Shown here: positions 20,271 through 32,689 of the stretch, piece after piece | How the letters are laid out: each line of letters begins with the position of its first letter | Numbering within the stretch: position 1 is the first letter of the stretch | Origin: Paulownia fortunei | Lineage: Eukaryota > Streptophyta > Magnoliopsida > Lamiales > Paulowniaceae | Direction: 5' to 3' | Length of the DNA: 64,000 nucleotides | Assembly: GCA_019321725.1 (NCBI GenBank) | Contig: CM033121.1 | Location: forward strand, 8,928,001-8,992,000 | Translations under genes and position numbers: made by a program | The notes under the pieces: generated by a model | The model's input: only the letters and a program-made list of their open reading frames with translations | Told to the model about the DNA's origin: nothing | Database searches by the model: none

Positions 20271-20908
20271 GGAGTTTGACACAAATAACACCATGTAAGT
20301 ATATATATATATATATGTAAATAATTCATCAAAATGATGAATTTTTAGCCTTCCTATCTTGTAAGTTCAATTTAAAATATCATATTTCACAATTAATTCT
20401 TAAATTGACCATATATATTTTCCTTGATAGCACAAAATACAACTAACCTTGTAATCTACAAACAATAAAATTTAGAATTGCTAATATAAAGAATTAAAAT
20501 CAAATAAATTGTGCTAAACTACATGTCTTGTTAGTCTCTTCATTAAGTTTTCATAAATGTACAAAGCAGCAAAAGTCCCTCAGCCATTCATATGTGGATG
20601 TTCTTTATTGGAGGTGGAAGTCACATTTTATATTTCCACTTTTTAACCCTTCGCTTGGTATTCTTCTCAAGATATCTATCAATTAAGTAGTAGATCAAAA
20701 AATCATCCATCCTATTTAATTGGCATATATAACATGATCTTGGATGTTAAATTGACTAACTATTATGTTGAAAATGCTCACTCAATTTAGCATCCACCAA
20801 CAAAAAATTTGAGCAGTGAATGATATCCTTAAAAAGGTTGAATAGATATTGTGTTCTTTGTTATTAAGGCATGGAAAAAGATAATATATATATATATATA
20901 TATGTATA
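20271..20908. other. AT-rich spacer between Tat-B and Tat-C with two TA microsatellites
   Basis: TA runs lie at 20307-20324 and 20884-20902. No gene or element is recognised. The second run touches the left LTR of Tat-C, and another TA run touches its right LTR at 34358, so the insertion was into a TA microsatellite. Confidence 0.6.
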
Positions 20909-21341
20909 TGATTCAAAAATCAGTAATTCTTCAGTCCGAGTCAAGGATGAGTGGTTAAAGGTTCAAATTGGGCTCGGGTTGATCTACAAATAGAGCATAA
21001 ATTAGGCTAGCCGGGATCGTCTACAGCTAAGACCCTTAGATACTTAAGTGAGATTAAGGTCATTGAGATCACTAAGAACTAGTAATAGAATAGGTTGAAA
21101 AATGGCAATTACGTTATGAAGAGTTACTGTGGGGCTATGTGATGGTCTTTATTGAGATATATGTTTTCATTTGGAATGTCTTTGAGTACTATTATTAGTA
21201 TGATCGACGTCTATTTCAGGTCGTACCGGAGCTTGGGGTTAGGAGGGTTAGGGACCTGTATAAAAAGATACAGATCTTGTCCTATTTCATCTTTATCAAT
21301 ATTTTAAGAGGGTAAAATGGGCAAAATAGTCCTAACCCTCA
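20909..21341 (-). repeat. Tat-C 3' LTR, about 433 bp
   Basis: It aligns along its length with 33907-34357. The edges are set by the TA run on the left and the CCTAACCCTCA end shared with the right copy; they may be off by a few bases. Confidence 0.82.
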
Positions 21342-21357
21342 TCATTACTCCCCCACT
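21342..21357 (-). other. Tat-C polypurine tract
   Basis: The minus strand reads AGTGGGGGAGTAATGA just upstream of the 3' LTR, as expected for the plus-strand primer. Confidence 0.65.
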
Positions 21358-21449
21358 ATACAGGTCAGGTAATGACCTCCCTATGTCGTCTGTATATATA
21401 AGCTCTAACTCTTAAAGGTCAGAGTAGGATTCGAGTTCGAGCTCTTCTA

Positions 21450-23040
21450 AAGGGGATGTAAGTGGTCATCATGGTAACCAACCAACTAATAATCTAGGAC
21501 CTAGTTTCCCTAATAACCTCAGCCCAATTTCTAAAGGGAATGAAGATAGAGCGAGTGGAGCATATGAATTTAATCTTGGCTATAAGGAACCCCACCCTAG
21601 GTTATTTGACCCTTGGGATATGCTCAGGTTAACTGTCCACCCTAATGAAGCTTTATGGATTAGACATTGCTTTTTTATTCATTTTGAGTAGAAAAACATA
21701 ATCCTGGTACTAATGACATGATGCATAATCCCCTCAGTAACCGCTTCATTATACGAGCTTAGAGGTAGGTCTTAGGTTTTCCTTGCACAGTGCCATCAAT
21801 AATATTCTAATTAGATTGGGGTCTGCCTAACCTAATTAGGTTCTAATTCTATTGGGCACATAATAGTTTTTATCATGTTAATGAGACAATTTTGGTTTAG
21901 AGACCTTATTCTAGTATTGTTGGGCTTTATATTCTATCACTACCTCTACAAAAACTAGTGAGAGAGGTTTCTTCTATTTGACCGCCCAACCCTAATATTG
22001 GTTTTTAGATAAGTTACCCTCATCACTAGGGTCTTGGAAAGAGTGATTGTCTACATAGAGGCCCCAATCAATCGACCTTGGAGGATTCCTAGGGAGTGGA
22101 GGCATTTGAAGCCTAAATCTTGAAATTTAGGAGAGTGCACTTACGATCAAGAATTTATGTTTAATGATCTAAGTTAATATTGGTATGATGTTCAGGAGCT
22201 CTTTGAGGAAAAGATTCTTGTCCAACTTGACCTTAGCCTTGCTATTGTCCTGTTGACCTAAACCCTTGGTAATTTCATTAAATCTTTCTTGTCATACTGC
22301 ATTTCTTTCAATATTTCTTATCTTTTATTGGTATAGATGTTCACTTGTTAATTATGGATAAAATCATCAAGGAAAGAAAAAAGAAGTTGGTTGGTGAGAG
22401 GTCGTTGAGTCAACAGATCCTCCATTGCCAACACCTCAATCGAGTAATTTTCCTTTCCTTCTACTTGCCAGCCAACGACCTCTTTGATTCCTAAGGTCAG
22501 CTTGGAGGTCATTCTTCTGCCAGAGGTAATAAAGTTCACATCTACCCTCGTCCTTATCGAACATCTAACTACTATCACTAAAGAGCCTGGGCCTGCCCCC
22601 TCAAGGATAAGTATCACAACAAAGGAAAAAACACAAGGGGCAAAGCAAAAGTAGGAGTAAAAGCAAGAGTAAGGATTCCCGAAGAAGCTGATTCCATAAG
22701 AGAGCTCACATGGAAAAGCCTCAAGAAGAGATAGATATGATTGCAACTTTTCATGAGCACAAGGGGTAGTAAAAACTTTTGTCAACAACTTGAGATCAGT
22801 TCCGAGCTTAGGGCTTGCGACTTCCTTATAAGTTTAGTGCGATCAGGATAGTTCCTCATTAGAACATTTCTCAGGAGAGCTCCATTATGAAGGCGAATGC
22901 GGGGAAGATTATTTTGAACTATACAAGGCATGCCTACTTCCTTACGACCAGATTACCTTTACTTCTATGGCCAACAACAAGTTAGAGGAGATCATTGCCC
23001 ACGATCTCATGTGGGATAATTATGAGCTCATTTTTTTACG
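21450..23040 (+). pseudogene. Tat-C antisense frame, N-terminal and middle parts
   Basis: The plus strand, opposite to gag-pol, has long coding-like stretches. Near 21430-21690 it reads DSSSSSSKGDVSGHHGNQPT and later RLFDPWDMLRLTVHPNEALW, open for over 80 codons. After stops come APINRPWRIPREWRHLKPKS near 22060, a Lys-rich segment near 22620-22700, and GECGEDYFELYKACLLPYDQ with NNKLEEIIAHDLMWDNY near 22890-23020. No ATG-started intact protein remains. Position and strand match the antisense proteins of Tat elements such as Grande and Retand. The frame is cut at 23045 by a solo LTR and resumes at 24627. Function unknown. Confidence 0.65.
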
Positions 23041-23045
23041 AGCTT

Positions 23046-24621
23046 TGATAAGTGCATATTTTGACATATTTTTGTATCAAATTCTTTATCTTTTTTTCTT
23101 TATTCTTGTTAATATTATTATTTTATTAATATTTTGTGTTAGGGAATAAATGGAAATATATTTTCAGACTTGTGATGTCCTATAGACCTGAAGCTTATTT
23201 CATTTAAAAGCCAAGAGATAGAGGTACAACTTTTCAGTTGGAAGCTCAGCCCAATTCAGTCTTGATGATAGCAAAAAAATCGTCCAAGTAGTTGCATAAA
23301 ATGAATCAACAAAATTCGGATAAGAGTTCAGCCCAGTATTCACTTATTTTTCCAATTGGGTTATATCTCTTGAGCACAAATTTATTTTGAGCTAAAATTC
23401 GGATATGTTATACAAAAGAGGTAAATAAACAAGTTTACTGAAGACAAGATGGTGTGAAAATGTGTCACAATGGTAAAAACATAGTCTGCAAGTTGCTACA
23501 ACTGTTAAAAAATGGCTCTTGGACATGACTCGGTAATATGACCATATCTCCTTCATCCGACTGCCAAATTTGACAAAAGATATATGAAAATATATCAAAA
23601 CTGAACGATCTACAAATTTAATTGTTTATGAAACTTCAAAATCTGGCTGTATCTGACCGAAAAATAAAATTAAATTCAATACGTGAGAAATTGGTGTAAC
23701 AACTTACCTACTCTTGGTAACTAGAATACCACTTGATTAACCCCTCTATTATTTGTTTGGCCTCTAGCTTACTCCAAGTACTATAAATAGGCCATGTATT
23801 AAGCTTGTAAGAGGAGGGAGGGTAGAGGGTTTCTTTAGGCTAATTTATCTAGTTTGTATGTTCTCTAGTATTGTAAGTTTCCTAGTAGTAATAGAAATGC
23901 ATTCTCTAGTTTCTCTTATATTTTTAGTCTTTGCTACTTTTATTATGTCTTTCTAAATTTTATTTTGCTGAGAAAAAAGGGTGAACCTCTTGATGGAAGA
24001 AGAGGAATGGTTATAAGGGTAGAAAATGTTTAAATATATTGTATTATTATTTTTATTTTTGATCTAAACCCTACTTGTTTTATGATGATTCTTGATTTAT
24101 GTATCTCCAATGGCACAACAAATACTTGGGTTCATTTAGTTTATTGTACGATTTTACCCCACCGACTGCTAATATGAAATCTTGATTTGTTGTTGACGAA
24201 GGTGTGCATAAATGGTTGATCCCATAAATAAGTATTAGCATTAAGAGATAATTTGCAATAGTAAGACAATATCATGATTACCTTATTGCATAAGTTATTT
24301 GATAATATCTTTCCATTGGAATCTTCATTATGTATGGATTCCAATTGTGGCAATTAATAGAGGTAAAAAGAATAAATAATCATTTCTTTATCCAAAACTC
24401 AAGATTGGATCCTTAATCCTCAATACTTTTATTACTTCGGTTTTCCTTTAGTTGCAACATACATTAATTGTTCATATATTTTGATTCACATAAACTCTAT
24501 CTTTTTAGAAATATAAATTTGAATTTTTCAAACAACTTCCCTGTGGATCGACCTCAAACTTACGAGAAATTTATTACTTAATACAACCTGCACTTGGGTT
24601 TGCAACCTTAAATTTGGAGCA
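23046..24621 (+). repeat. Solo LTR of the TGATAAGTGCAT family, 1576 bp, TSD AGCTT
   Basis: It starts TGATAAGTGCATATTTTGAC and ends AAATTTGGAGCA. AGCTT stands on both sides (23041-23045 and 24622-24626), a perfect duplication. No internal domain is present, so it arose by recombination between two LTRs or was left as one. It aligns end to end with 54899-56508. It sits inside the Tat-C antisense frame. Confidence 0.95.
23782..23790 (+). promoter_or_regulatory. TATA box of the solo LTR at 23046
   Basis: TATAAATAG within ACTATAAATAGGCCAT, at the same place as in the other two long copies. Confidence 0.6.
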
Positions 24622-24626
24622 AGCTT

Positions 24627-25150
24627 GCTGATCTAATTACCTTGTGAATTTTCAGGCTTCAACCATCACACATCAGTTAACATTAGAAAGCACCTATTGG
24701 CAGATTCAAAGGTAAGAGCTCAAGAATAAGGTGAAATCCGTTAAGGCTAAAAAGGCTAAAGTCGAGAATAAGGTTAGGACTGAGTCTGTGTTTTTTCTTT
24801 GAGCAATATTTCCCTAGTTTTTTGGGTCACCGTAGTAGATAGAGCTGCCAAGTATGAGGTCACTGGGTTTATGAAGTGCTAAGCGCAAACCTACAAACTT
24901 GGTTGATTCAAGGAGGGTTTTGACCTCAATGTCCTAGAACCCACCAAGGATGGTAACTTTGAGGACCCTATTGAGGAATAAGAGAAAGGAGAAGGGGTTG
25001 GGGTTGAGGATCAAAATTCTTTTTTTTTTTTTTTCTGAAGAACGACCTTGAGGTTTGTCCTTCCAATGTGGTAAGGCCACAACAGATGACCAACCTTCTA
25101 GAGATGATATGTTGGATGTGGTTTCACTCATCGATTGAGACAGCCCCAAC
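24627..25150 (+). pseudogene. Tat-C antisense frame, C-terminal coiled-coil part
   Basis: After the solo LTR the plus strand continues with TITHQLTLESTYWQIQR and LKNKVKSVKAKKAKVENKVR (24650-24780), a Lys/Glu/Val helix likely to form a coiled coil. Further on come AAKYEVTGFMKC, then FDLNVLEPTKDGNFEDP near 24910-24970 and an acidic tail. Stops and frame changes interrupt it. It fits the downstream end of an antisense Tat protein. Confidence 0.6.
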
Positions 25151-26162
25151 CATCCTTAAATAGGACTTTTCTTTTATTTTGACAAGTATTTTGTTCATGA
25201 GGTCGATTGCCTTTTGTCTTTTGTAAGCATTCAATCCTCAATACTATGTAAATAGCCTATTATCTAAATAAACAAAGTTCCTTCAAAGCTTTGAACAAAG
25301 TTACGTTTTATTTTTTATTTGTCTCTAATATTTCAATGACCTCGACCTCTAATATATTAGTACTCGATCTTGTTCAAATCTATTATGGTGTCTGGATTTT
25401 TTATGGATTAATATCTTACTATGGTCAATTATGTTCTTTAGGTCATATACTTTTATCTATTTTGGAATATTTTTTATTAACCGTTTGAGATTGTCAACGA
25501 CCTTCATACTAAATTAATTTGATCTTTCATAGACTCCATTTGACAAATTAAATGTGGTTGATATTTTCCAGATTGTTCAAGTTGATTGCTACAATTTGAT
25601 TTTCTACAAATCAATTTTAGCTTATCTTGTTCAAATTGCTTATACTTGTTATAATTTGACATTTTGCAGATCAACTTTTGGTGATCTTATTTAGATCACT
25701 TAAATAAATTTTTCTAGAGATAGGTTTCTATTTGACCATTTTTGAACTGACGACCTAGACATCTTTTTGTCCGAAATTAAAGTTTGAGATTGAATTTTTC
25801 AGTCATCTTATTTTGATCGCGACATTAGATTTAATCTTTCCCAGATTCATTTTCTCTTTATTCTTATTGATGATCTTTTCCAGATCCTAAACTAATTAGT
25901 TGATTTCATCATTCAATTTAATTTTAAAATCAATTTTATAGGTTAATATAGGCCTAAATTCAAACATATAAATCAAACTAAAATATGCAATGCAATAGTT
26001 CATTTTTCATACCACAATAATACTTTTTGCCCAACCATTGGCAATACATAAGTTAATTATCAATAATATGCCAAAATTGAGCTAATGGATTTCCAAAATC
26101 AACTTTATAAAACATAACCTTATGCTACTTGGATGTGAACTTATAATGCTTACCTTAGGTGT
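25151..26162. repeat. Tat-C spacer between antisense frame and pol, with worn ~57-bp repeats
   Basis: Related units with GTTCAAGTTGATTGCTACAA and GTTCAAATTGCTTATACTTG occur near 25576 and 25630, then poorer copies. The place corresponds to the 91-bp array of Tat-A. Nothing coding is seen. Confidence 0.5.
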
Positions 26163-26334
26163 TGAATTTACTTAGTTATGCACATTCCAGGGTCACAGAA
26201 GTTCATTTCCTTGTAAATCCTCCAACATATATGTCCCTCGCTTTGAGATGTTAATGACCTTGTAAGGTCCTTCCCAGTTAGGGTCTAACTTACCCACATG
26301 CTTATACATCTCGACCTATTTCAGGACTAGGTCT
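26163..26334 (-). pseudogene. Tat-C integrase C-terminus, downstream piece
   Basis: Minus-strand reading gives VEMYKHVGKLDPNWEGPYKV then INISKRGTYMLEDLQGNEL (26320-26205), the standard end of gypsy Pol. The codons before it are interrupted by the 217-bp mini-LTR: QIGDL is on the right side at 26556 and VLK resumes here. Confidence 0.88.
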
Positions 26335-26551
26335 TGCTAAATTTTCGACCTCATCTCCATTTTTGGCATCACAACACAACTTATGTTATCTCGTTTAGAT
26401 TTATTTTAGCTCTTTTTGGTCCCTTTCATCCTTTGGCTCCCAAGTTGCTATCAAATTTAAAAATATCAATAAAAATATGAAATTAACAAGAACAAGGTAA
26501 GAAAAGTACAAAGTAATTGATATAAAAATATATAGAAATATGCATTTATCA
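26335..26551 (-). repeat. 217-bp mini-LTR related to the TGATAAGTGCAT family, TSD GGTCT
   Basis: The minus strand starts TGATAAATGCATATTTCTAT, passes TTCTTGTTAATTTCATATTT and ends AAAATTTAGCA. GGTCT lies on both sides (26330-26334 and 26552-26556). Its ends match the 1.6-kb solo LTRs, and the first ~110 bases also resemble 412-300. The middle kilobase, including the TATA region, is missing. It splits the integrase codons cleanly, so the short form itself inserted or it shrank later. Confidence 0.9.
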
Positions 26552-27440
26552 GGTCTCCAATTTGAAAATTCCAATTCTTCACTCTCTTATTATATCCATA
26601 TTGTATTTTGCTCTTGGCGGACAATATATAAAGGTAAGCTCAATCCATTTTTTCTTCTATCAAATCCAAGTCCATGAACCTAGATTCCTTGTTCTCACTA
26701 GTTGCATAACTTTTCATTCAATGAGTCATTTCCCCTATCTAGGTATGGATTATTGCCTCCGGCCCATATACAAATATAAAAAGGTCTCACCTGTTGAGGT
26801 CCTTGGGGTCATTCGATAGGCCCATAATATCGTAGGTAATTTTTGCCCAAAAGGTCTTTAATTGCTCTAATTTAGTCTTTAGGTGCTAGAGAATGATCTA
26901 GTTGACGACCTCAATTTGACCATTGGCTTGTGAATTTTCTACGATAGTTGGATCGTCATTTTCTTGCATAAATCAACCACTTTCTTCCCTTGGAATTATG
27001 TTCTATTATTTGATATCAAGATCCTTGAGACCCTAAACTTGCATACAATTTTTTTCCATAGGAAATTCATTACCTCCGAGTTATCTTTGCCATTGCTTCT
27101 GGCTTAATCCATTTCGAGAAGTAATCCACTGCCATAATTATGAACTTATTTTTTACATTTGCTATTGGAAATGGTCCAAAATATTGATTCCCCACTGGTC
27201 AAATGGACAAGCAATTAGAATGGATCCCAATAGGGTTGCAAGTTGATAGGTCAAATACGAATGTATCTAGCACTTATCATATTTTTTTGCATAATTCATG
27301 GCCTTTTTAGCAATGGTTGGCCAAATTATTCTGGCCGTATAATCTTCTGAGCTAAAGATCACCCCCAAAATAGTCCCCACAACTTCCCTTATGAATTTTC
27401 TACATCACGTATAATGCTCAATTTAGGGCCAAGAACTTCA
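26552..27440 (-). pseudogene. Tat-C integrase zinc domain and core, broken
   Basis: Near 27365 the minus strand reads SSEDYTARIIWPTIAKKAMN, the end of the zinc-binding region, then YAKKYDKC with one Cys left. The core start is CPFDQWGINILDHFQ near 27200: the first catalytic Asp reads Asn (GIN for GID). Near 26930 NSQANGQIEVVN keeps the Glu region. Later YNKRVKNWNFQIGDL leads to the mini-LTR. Many stops. The middle Asp motif is not readable. Confidence 0.82.
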
Positions 27441-27599
27441 ACAACAGACCATCCACTGACTTTTTATAGAGTTTTCCATCAAGGAGATAAAATCTGGTTG
27501 CTCAAACCATAACGCGTTTGGCTTCAATAGGGTTTTTTGGAAGGTCACTATTCATCAAATACTTTTTTTTATCATCCATCCAACGTGACATGCTTAGAT

Positions 27600-28030
27600 A
27601 TGTAAGACCAAGCCTTCTTTAAGGTAAAGATCAATAGAATCATTTTTAGATATGATCTTAGGTTATTTTGCGACCAGCATGACTACTCATCAATTATTAA
27701 CCTCAGAGATGTTACTCGTAAATTTAGCCAGCGCATCAACTCGCTTGTTCTCAAATCAGGGTACTTGTTGTAATTGGAAATATTCAAATTGTGCAATTAA
27801 TTGCTTAACTCTCTCCAAGTACTCTACCATTATTTATGTTTTGCTTTATATAGCCTCTACTTGTATCGCCACTTGTGAGTTTATGTACTTGATCAATCTT
27901 TTCACTTGGCAATTTTAGTGCTTGCTCATTTTCTGCCCCATAATTTGTAATATCAAATTCTAATTTTAAGGAAATCTCAAGCTTTAGGTCATTTGTTCTT
28001 GCAATAAGACTCCTACTCCTCCTCTAAGGT
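27600..28030 (-). pseudogene. Tat-C second RNase H, broken
   Basis: The minus strand shows, in order, GVGVLL near 28010, NYGAENEQALKLP (NNEAEYEAL in relatives) near 27940, YLERVKQLIAQFEYFQLQQV near 27820 and VDALAKFTSN near 27740. These follow the order of the extra RNase H in Tat-A. Catalytic acids are largely lost. Confidence 0.7.
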
Positions 28031-28099
28031 TGTGGTCGTCCTATATCTACAGAAAACATCCAAGTTTCTAATGTTGGATCCTCAAAAGGGTTAGCCATT

Positions 28100-29673
28100 T
28101 CAATTAAAAAATATGCTTGAGCCTACTATTATACTTGATATTGAACTTGTCTAGCTCAACCGACCACTTCACTAAATGACCCAAGAGTTTGCTTCGAGCT
28201 AGGATATTCTTAAGAGGTTGATTGGAAAAACAATAATTTCATGTGACTACAAATATGGTCTTAATCTTCTAGCTGAGATCACAAGTGATAAAGCTAACTT
28301 TTCAGTTTCTAAGTATCCTTTTCCAGCTCCTTGGAGCATTTTGCTAACATAATATATTGGCTTATGTACACTTCCTTCTTTCTTAACCAAAACCAAGCTT
28401 ATTGCATAAGAAGAAATTGCAAATAGCGGTTTGCCTTTTACAGGCTTGGCCAAGAGAGGAGTTGAGGTCAAATATTGCTTGACATCTTTAAAAAACTTTC
28501 GCATTATTCTGTCTATTAAAAAAGTTTCATGTTTCTTAGGATCATGAAAAAAGGTTTCTATCAGCTGACCTCGATATAAACTTATTCAAAGACATGACCC
28601 TGCTAGTTTATTTCTGGACCTCCTTGATCAATCTTCAGGAACTTAAAAATTTATCTTTTCTAACCCCAAAAGTGTATTTTGTTGCGTTCAATTTCTTACC
28701 CTACTTTCTCATAATTGATAAAGAATGTTCACGATGTGCTAAATGATCATCTTCCTTATCACTTTTAACTAACATATCACTAATGTAGACCTCCATGGTC
28801 TAGTTGATTAGATCTTTGAACATCTTTTTCACCAATCTTTGGTAAATTGCACCCGTATGTTTTAAATATTAGGGCATCACATTATAGCAGTAGATCCTTT
28901 TCTCTATTTAAAAGATGTCTTTTCTCTATCCTTTTTTGCTATAAAATATTTGTTGATATCCTCGATATGCATCCATCATACTTAGCAAGGAGCACCCTAC
29001 TGTTGAATCAACCAAGAGATTAATTCTATGTAAAGGGAAAGGGTCTTTTGAGCATGCCTTGCCATGACCACATCTAACAACCAATTCGTGAATTGGACCT
29101 CCACCACATATCTGGCTTGAAAAGTTCATTAACTTTCTTCCTCACTTATCCTATTTATTTCCTTTTCAAAAATTCTTTTCTTATGCTTAATAAGTTTAAT
29201 AGTTGGGTCCAGATTTAAATAGTGCAGAATGACCTTTAGATTTTGATGTCCTCAAAATCGGTCAGCCTCCAAGTGAAGGTATCAAGGTTTTTTCTTAAAA
29301 CTCGATCATCATGAGCTCAATGGTTGGGGCAATTTGTGACCCAATCCTCATAAATTTCTCAAGGTTGCTAGTTGCAACTCTACAACCTTGTATTCTTTAG
29401 AACGTTCAATCCTGAAATTCTTGCCCTTGAGTTTTTTGTTGGGAGCTTCCTCAATTTTGAAAGAAGAATGAATGTTTAACCTTTGTTTGACTTCGGATAA
29501 ATTCTTCTCTCTTTTTCAGAGAGAGATTATAGCATTCCCTTGCAATCTTGATTGCTTCTAACCTCTCGACCTCTGCCTAGTAGGAAATTTCATTTTAAAT
29601 GGTAAATAGACACCACATCTTGATATTGATTCAATTTGGGTATTTTCTTAATTACATTATATGCAAATGAGGC
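28100..29673 (-). pseudogene. Tat-C reverse transcriptase and RNase H, broken
   Basis: The pre-RT part (about 29620-29260) leads to LNLDPTIKLIKHKKRIFEKE. RT continues with KDPFPLHRINLLVDSTVGCS and MDAYRGYQQI (29050-28930), the latter holding the first catalytic Asp. The YVDD box reads YISDM near 28785, so one catalytic Asp is lost. The RNase H side has FFKDVKQYLTSTPLLAKPVK and PIYYVSKMLQGAGKGYLETE (28500-28290). Stops and shifts throughout. The frame ends at 29673 where a 2.3-kb solo LTR begins. Confidence 0.85.
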
Positions 29674-29678
29674 ATCCA

Positions 29679-31960
29679 TATAATGCCCAATTCTCAATTC
29701 TCTCCTACATAGTCAATAATAAGCATTTTTTATCAATATGCATCTAATCAATACGCATTATCGGATTATGGCATACAAATAGTATTATTGCACGAACATG
29801 ATTAATTATTACTATATGCTCCAGTTATGCTTTAACATGCATTAGTACATAAAATATGAGATCAAACTTTCGTTTCTTGATTTAACATATTCCTTAAGTG
29901 CCTTTTTGTAGTGAAAAGTTCGGTATCTTGGTTAAGGAAGATTGATGTGTTGAATGACCATGAAATAAATTATTTGCATTACTCCATACTAGTTATATGC
30001 TAAAGTGATTAATTGCCTAAATATTTACTTGAAATATGTTACATTTGACTAAGAACTAAAAGTATGCAAAATGGTACAATTTGATTGGTTGGTTGACTAG
30101 GTTGCATGAAATCATTCTAAACCGCATTGCACTTGATTATAATACCAAAGCATCAATTTTTATCATCTCCCTATTCCATAAACATGGATTTTGGCATGAG
30201 AAAACACCAAGCATGATGCAACCAATCATAGCTCTCCACTTACCTCTCTTTGAAAGGTCAAAGAAATCATTTTCATCCATATTTCTTGTGGAAGCACCTC
30301 AAAAACGACCAGACCTTATTCTCCTAAGTTTCTCCTAAATTATACATTCTTATACTCACAAAAATTGAATTCAAACCATAGAAATTCATAGAACACAAAT
30401 TAGAACAAGTTTCCACCATTTTAAGCTTGAAAACCGTTGATTTTGAAGTTTAATTCCAACTTAATCAAGGTATATTCTTTTTAATGTTTCTTTTGATGAA
30501 TTTATAGTATCTTGGATGTTTACATGTTTTAGTATATTTTTGTATGATTGAAAACTTAAGTAAGTTACACTTGAAACCAAAACCAAGCTAGTTAAGCTAG
30601 TAAAATTGATAGTCTTGTGAAATTGTTTAATTTACTTGTTTCTATTGATTTTGTAATACTTATATTGTGTTTGAAGGTGCCTATAAATGATTGTGAACAA
30701 TAGCAATTAGTTTGCTTAATTGAAGGTTAGAATTAATTTAAGTTAAACCAAATTTACGTCATTTTAATTCGAATTGTGTTCATATTTTGTGGGTTGCCCA
30801 AATAATTATGTTTGAATTATTAGTTATTTAATGGCTGTCCAAATTTTTAATGTCTTGAATTAATAGTAAAATATGGAGTATGCATTATTTTTAAGGTTAT
30901 GTAATTGATATGGAATTGTTTACAAAAGATTGAAAAGTGTATATGATTTTAATTAGAATAGACTAAATGATTTACAAAAAGGATATTAAATGGTACATGA
31001 TTTGATTATGTTAGACCTTTAACACATCCTATCTTCTAAAAAGATTGACATTTTCACTTATCACAAAGTGGACTTGAGATAAGTTGAAACTTTCATTTGC
31101 TGTATCACAATAATCATATAATATTCATGTTTTAATGTGATTGTTATTATTTGTGAAATGGTGTAATATTTGATTTATTAATGGTTTATGAATCATGATA
31201 CTATTAAGGATATAATGAGGTTTTTGAAAAGAAAGTATGGTACTTGATTGATAGTCGGGTAGACAAGGGACGCGGGAGAAACCGGCGGACCCAACAAATG
31301 ATGGCAAATATTTGAGGTTGAAAAACTGATATATGAAAGCTACAATAAATGAGATAGAATGCGGCTAATACTTGAGGTTGAAAGACCAAGTATGAAAACC
31401 CCGTATTAGTTCTCTTATTGGCCAATCATTATGAACAGATTTTGAAAACCACGGTCTATCGCTATTAGTTAGGTACCACACTTCAAGGGTCCTAAAGAAT
31501 GATTTATGAATGAAAGTTACTAAATAGAATAATGCATTTAATGATTCATGAGATATGCATATATGTTATTTGTTATTACATCAGTTTCACCTTACTGAAC
31601 CTTTAGCTCATTAGATTCATGTGATGTAGGTGGAAATATACAGGTTTAGAGATTGACTGAGTCTTTAGAGCGACCGGACAGAGATTTGTTCACATGCCAT
31701 GCTTTGAACTATTTTGTAGTTTATTTTGAAAACTTTGTTTTGTTTTTAAGTAAGCCGCTCTGTTATGGTTTTGTAAACAGATTTACTCAGTTTTGAAATA
31801 TGTATATGGTGTGTTTAAAATGATTCAAGTTCTTTCTCTTATAGCTAAAAATGAGAACTTTTATTAAAACCATAACTCTAATATTGATGAAAAGTTAACA
31901 TTTATTGACTTAACTATATCAGCTTGTTTAGCCTCTACAGTTAGGTTAAGGGGTGTTACA
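29679..31960 (+). repeat. Tekay-like solo LTR, 2282 bp, TSD ATCCA
   Basis: It starts TATAATGCCCAATTC (TG changed to TA) and ends GGGGTGTTACA. ATCCA flanks both ends (29674-29678 and 31961-31965). An inverted relative is at 49188-51521. TGTAAT..TTACA ends and a length of 2-3 kb are usual for Tekay/Del chromovirus LTRs, and the layout resembles the LTR at 58075. It separates protease from RT codons of Tat-C. The splice-donor-like CAAGGTATATTC near 30466 follows the likely transcript start, supporting plus orientation. Confidence 0.92.
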
Positions 31961-31965
31961 ATCCA

Positions 31966-32300
31966 CCACCAAATATTTTATAATGATGGTTTCCTATGTG
32001 GATAAGCTCCTAAAAAGGTTAGAAGGTTGTTGGTTTCGAGAAGGACTACTTCACTCCATCCAAGTGTATGGTCATAATAACTGGTTCTATTTTCTCAACA
32101 TATGTAGGAATATCACATCTGCAAAACTCCTATTATCTACAAAGACTTTTTGAACCACAAAATTTACAATATCCATGGTAATGACCATGGGGTCATTATG
32201 TTGAGGTACCACCCTATCTTGACCACGATCATCAAATATTATAGGGGATGGACTTCGTATGTTCATCACCTAAGGCTCTTGTCTCTCGCCTGCCTTAAAA
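31966..32300 (-). pseudogene. Tat-C protease, broken
   Basis: The minus strand reads DRGQDRVVPQHNDPMVITMD then IVNFVVQKVFVDNRSFADVI (32230-32110). In relatives this is PH.DALVI...I....V.RVLVDGGSSADIL. The active-site DGG/DTG triplet reads DNR, so the protease would be inactive. A frame break follows before the solo LTR. Confidence 0.82.
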
Positions 32301-32689
32301 ATTATAATACGGCTCTTCCTAACACTTTTATAGTCATATGAGTTTAGGCCTCCTGCAATTATTTGGATTACTATTGAACATGGTAAATGGTCATCATCGT
32401 GGTTTTGTCTTAAGGTATGGAGCTCCTCGAGGTCTTTTTCTTTTATCTTGGAATTATCTTTCTCAAACCATAAATCGACATTGTAGATCAATGCCTGAAG
32501 TGTTCTTTTCTTTTTGGCTCGGCTTGGGCCTTAAAGTTTTGTAAGTACCCTTTCCTAATAAGTCTCTCTATTTCATCCTTGATAACATTTCTCCTTGTCA
32601 TGACCATGATCCTTATGAAATTAGCAATATTTTCTTGAATTTCTCTTCTTAGGAATCGACCTCATCTTCGTTGGCCGTTGAAGCGACTT

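Noticed and set aside
22348..22788. 146-codon minus-strand open frame
   Set aside because: It is the shadow of the plus-strand antisense frame of Tat-C; its translation is rich in Phe, Cys and Ser with no domain.
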